Shown: piece after piece, positions 33,503 to 33,587 of the stretch
Numbering within the stretch: position 1 is the first letter of the stretch
Layout: each line of letters begins with the position of its first letter
Assembly: GCF_000173775.1 (NCBI RefSeq)
Contig: NZ_ACCD01000038.1
Coordinates: 1-33,587 of the forward strand
DNA: 33,587 nucleotides
Direction of reading: 5' to 3'
Source: Yersinia rohdei ATCC 43380
Lineage (GTDB): Bacteria; Pseudomonadota; Gammaproteobacteria; Enterobacterales; Enterobacteriaceae
Translations under genes and position numbers: made by a program
The notes under the pieces: generated by a model
The model's input: only the letters and a program-made list of their open reading frames with translations
Databases searched by the model: none
Told to the model about the DNA's origin: nothing

Positions 33503-33532
33503 GTTTGTGCACAACAGGGTATAAAGCGGGGT

Positions 33533-33553
33533 TTTGCTGTGGAATGCAGCAAA
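33533..33553. other. Hairpin at the right end of the window
   Basis: TTTGCTG (33533-33539) and CAGCAAA (33547-33553) form a perfect 7-bp stem with a 7-base loop. No gene is visible between 33174 and the end. In E. coli an rRNA operon (rrnE) lies next to purH, and none of its RNA is inside this window. Confidence 0.5.
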
Positions 33554-33587
33554 CGATCATTTTAATTGAAATTAGCAGTTGCGGCCT

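Overview
This window is an ordinary gammaproteobacterial housekeeping region from a member of the Enterobacterales, most likely Yersinia or a close relative. The proteins match the Escherichia coli orthologues closely almost throughout. The gene order is murB-birA | coaA | tRNA cluster-tufB | secE-nusG | rplKA | rplJL-rpoBC | thiCEFSGH | rsd | nudC-hemE-nfi | yjaG-hupA-yjaH | purHD. EF-Tu ends in KVIE and the ThiC tail is long and alanine-rich, both of which I associate with Yersinia. The genus call is from memory of family sequences, not from a search. All comparisons to E. coli below were also made from memory.

Layout. (1) 1-2569: cell-wall and biotin genes murB-birA on the plus strand, overlapping by 4 nt. 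(2) 2581-4382: coaA and a GNAT acetyltransferase on the minus strand. (3) 4664-7740: a stringent-type promoter drives four tRNAs (Thr-UGU, Tyr-GUA, Gly-UCC, Thr-GGU) and tufB, followed by secE-nusG and a strong terminator. (4) 7758-19081: the L11 and L10/beta operons (rplK-rplA, rplJ-rplL-rpoB-rpoC), with recognisable L1 and L10 autoregulatory RNA sites and the rplL-rpoB attenuator. (5) 19089-24906, minus strand: the thiamine operon thiC-E-F-S-G-H, tightly overlapped and preceded by a TPP riboswitch. (6) 25105-30122: rsd (minus), then nudC, hemE, nfi, yjaG, hupA and the lipoprotein gene yjaH (plus). (7) 30237-33461, minus strand: purH-purD with a PurR-like operator. The last 400 bases are non-coding and hold a consensus DnaA box.

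How the genes work together. Much of the window is gene-expression machinery under growth-rate control: tRNAs, EF-Tu, ribosomal stalk proteins, RNA polymerase, NusG and the anti-sigma factor Rsd. It is interleaved with cofactor and nucleotide biosynthesis (CoA, biotin, thiamine, haem, purines). I see no mobile elements, CRISPR arrays, phage genes or defence systems, and no new multi-gene system.

The unusual signals cluster in the RNA polymerase operon. RpoC carries a Cys (TGT, 17603-17605) where the catalytic trigger-loop Arg (E. coli R933) should be. It also lacks exactly six residues corresponding to E. coli beta' 215-220, with the junction on one remaining copy of a 9-base sequence that suggests slippage deletion. 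The rplL-rpoB attenuator is preceded by a perfect 20-bp tandem duplication that supplies extra competing arms for the terminator hairpin. These three features together are the main reason to look again at this window.
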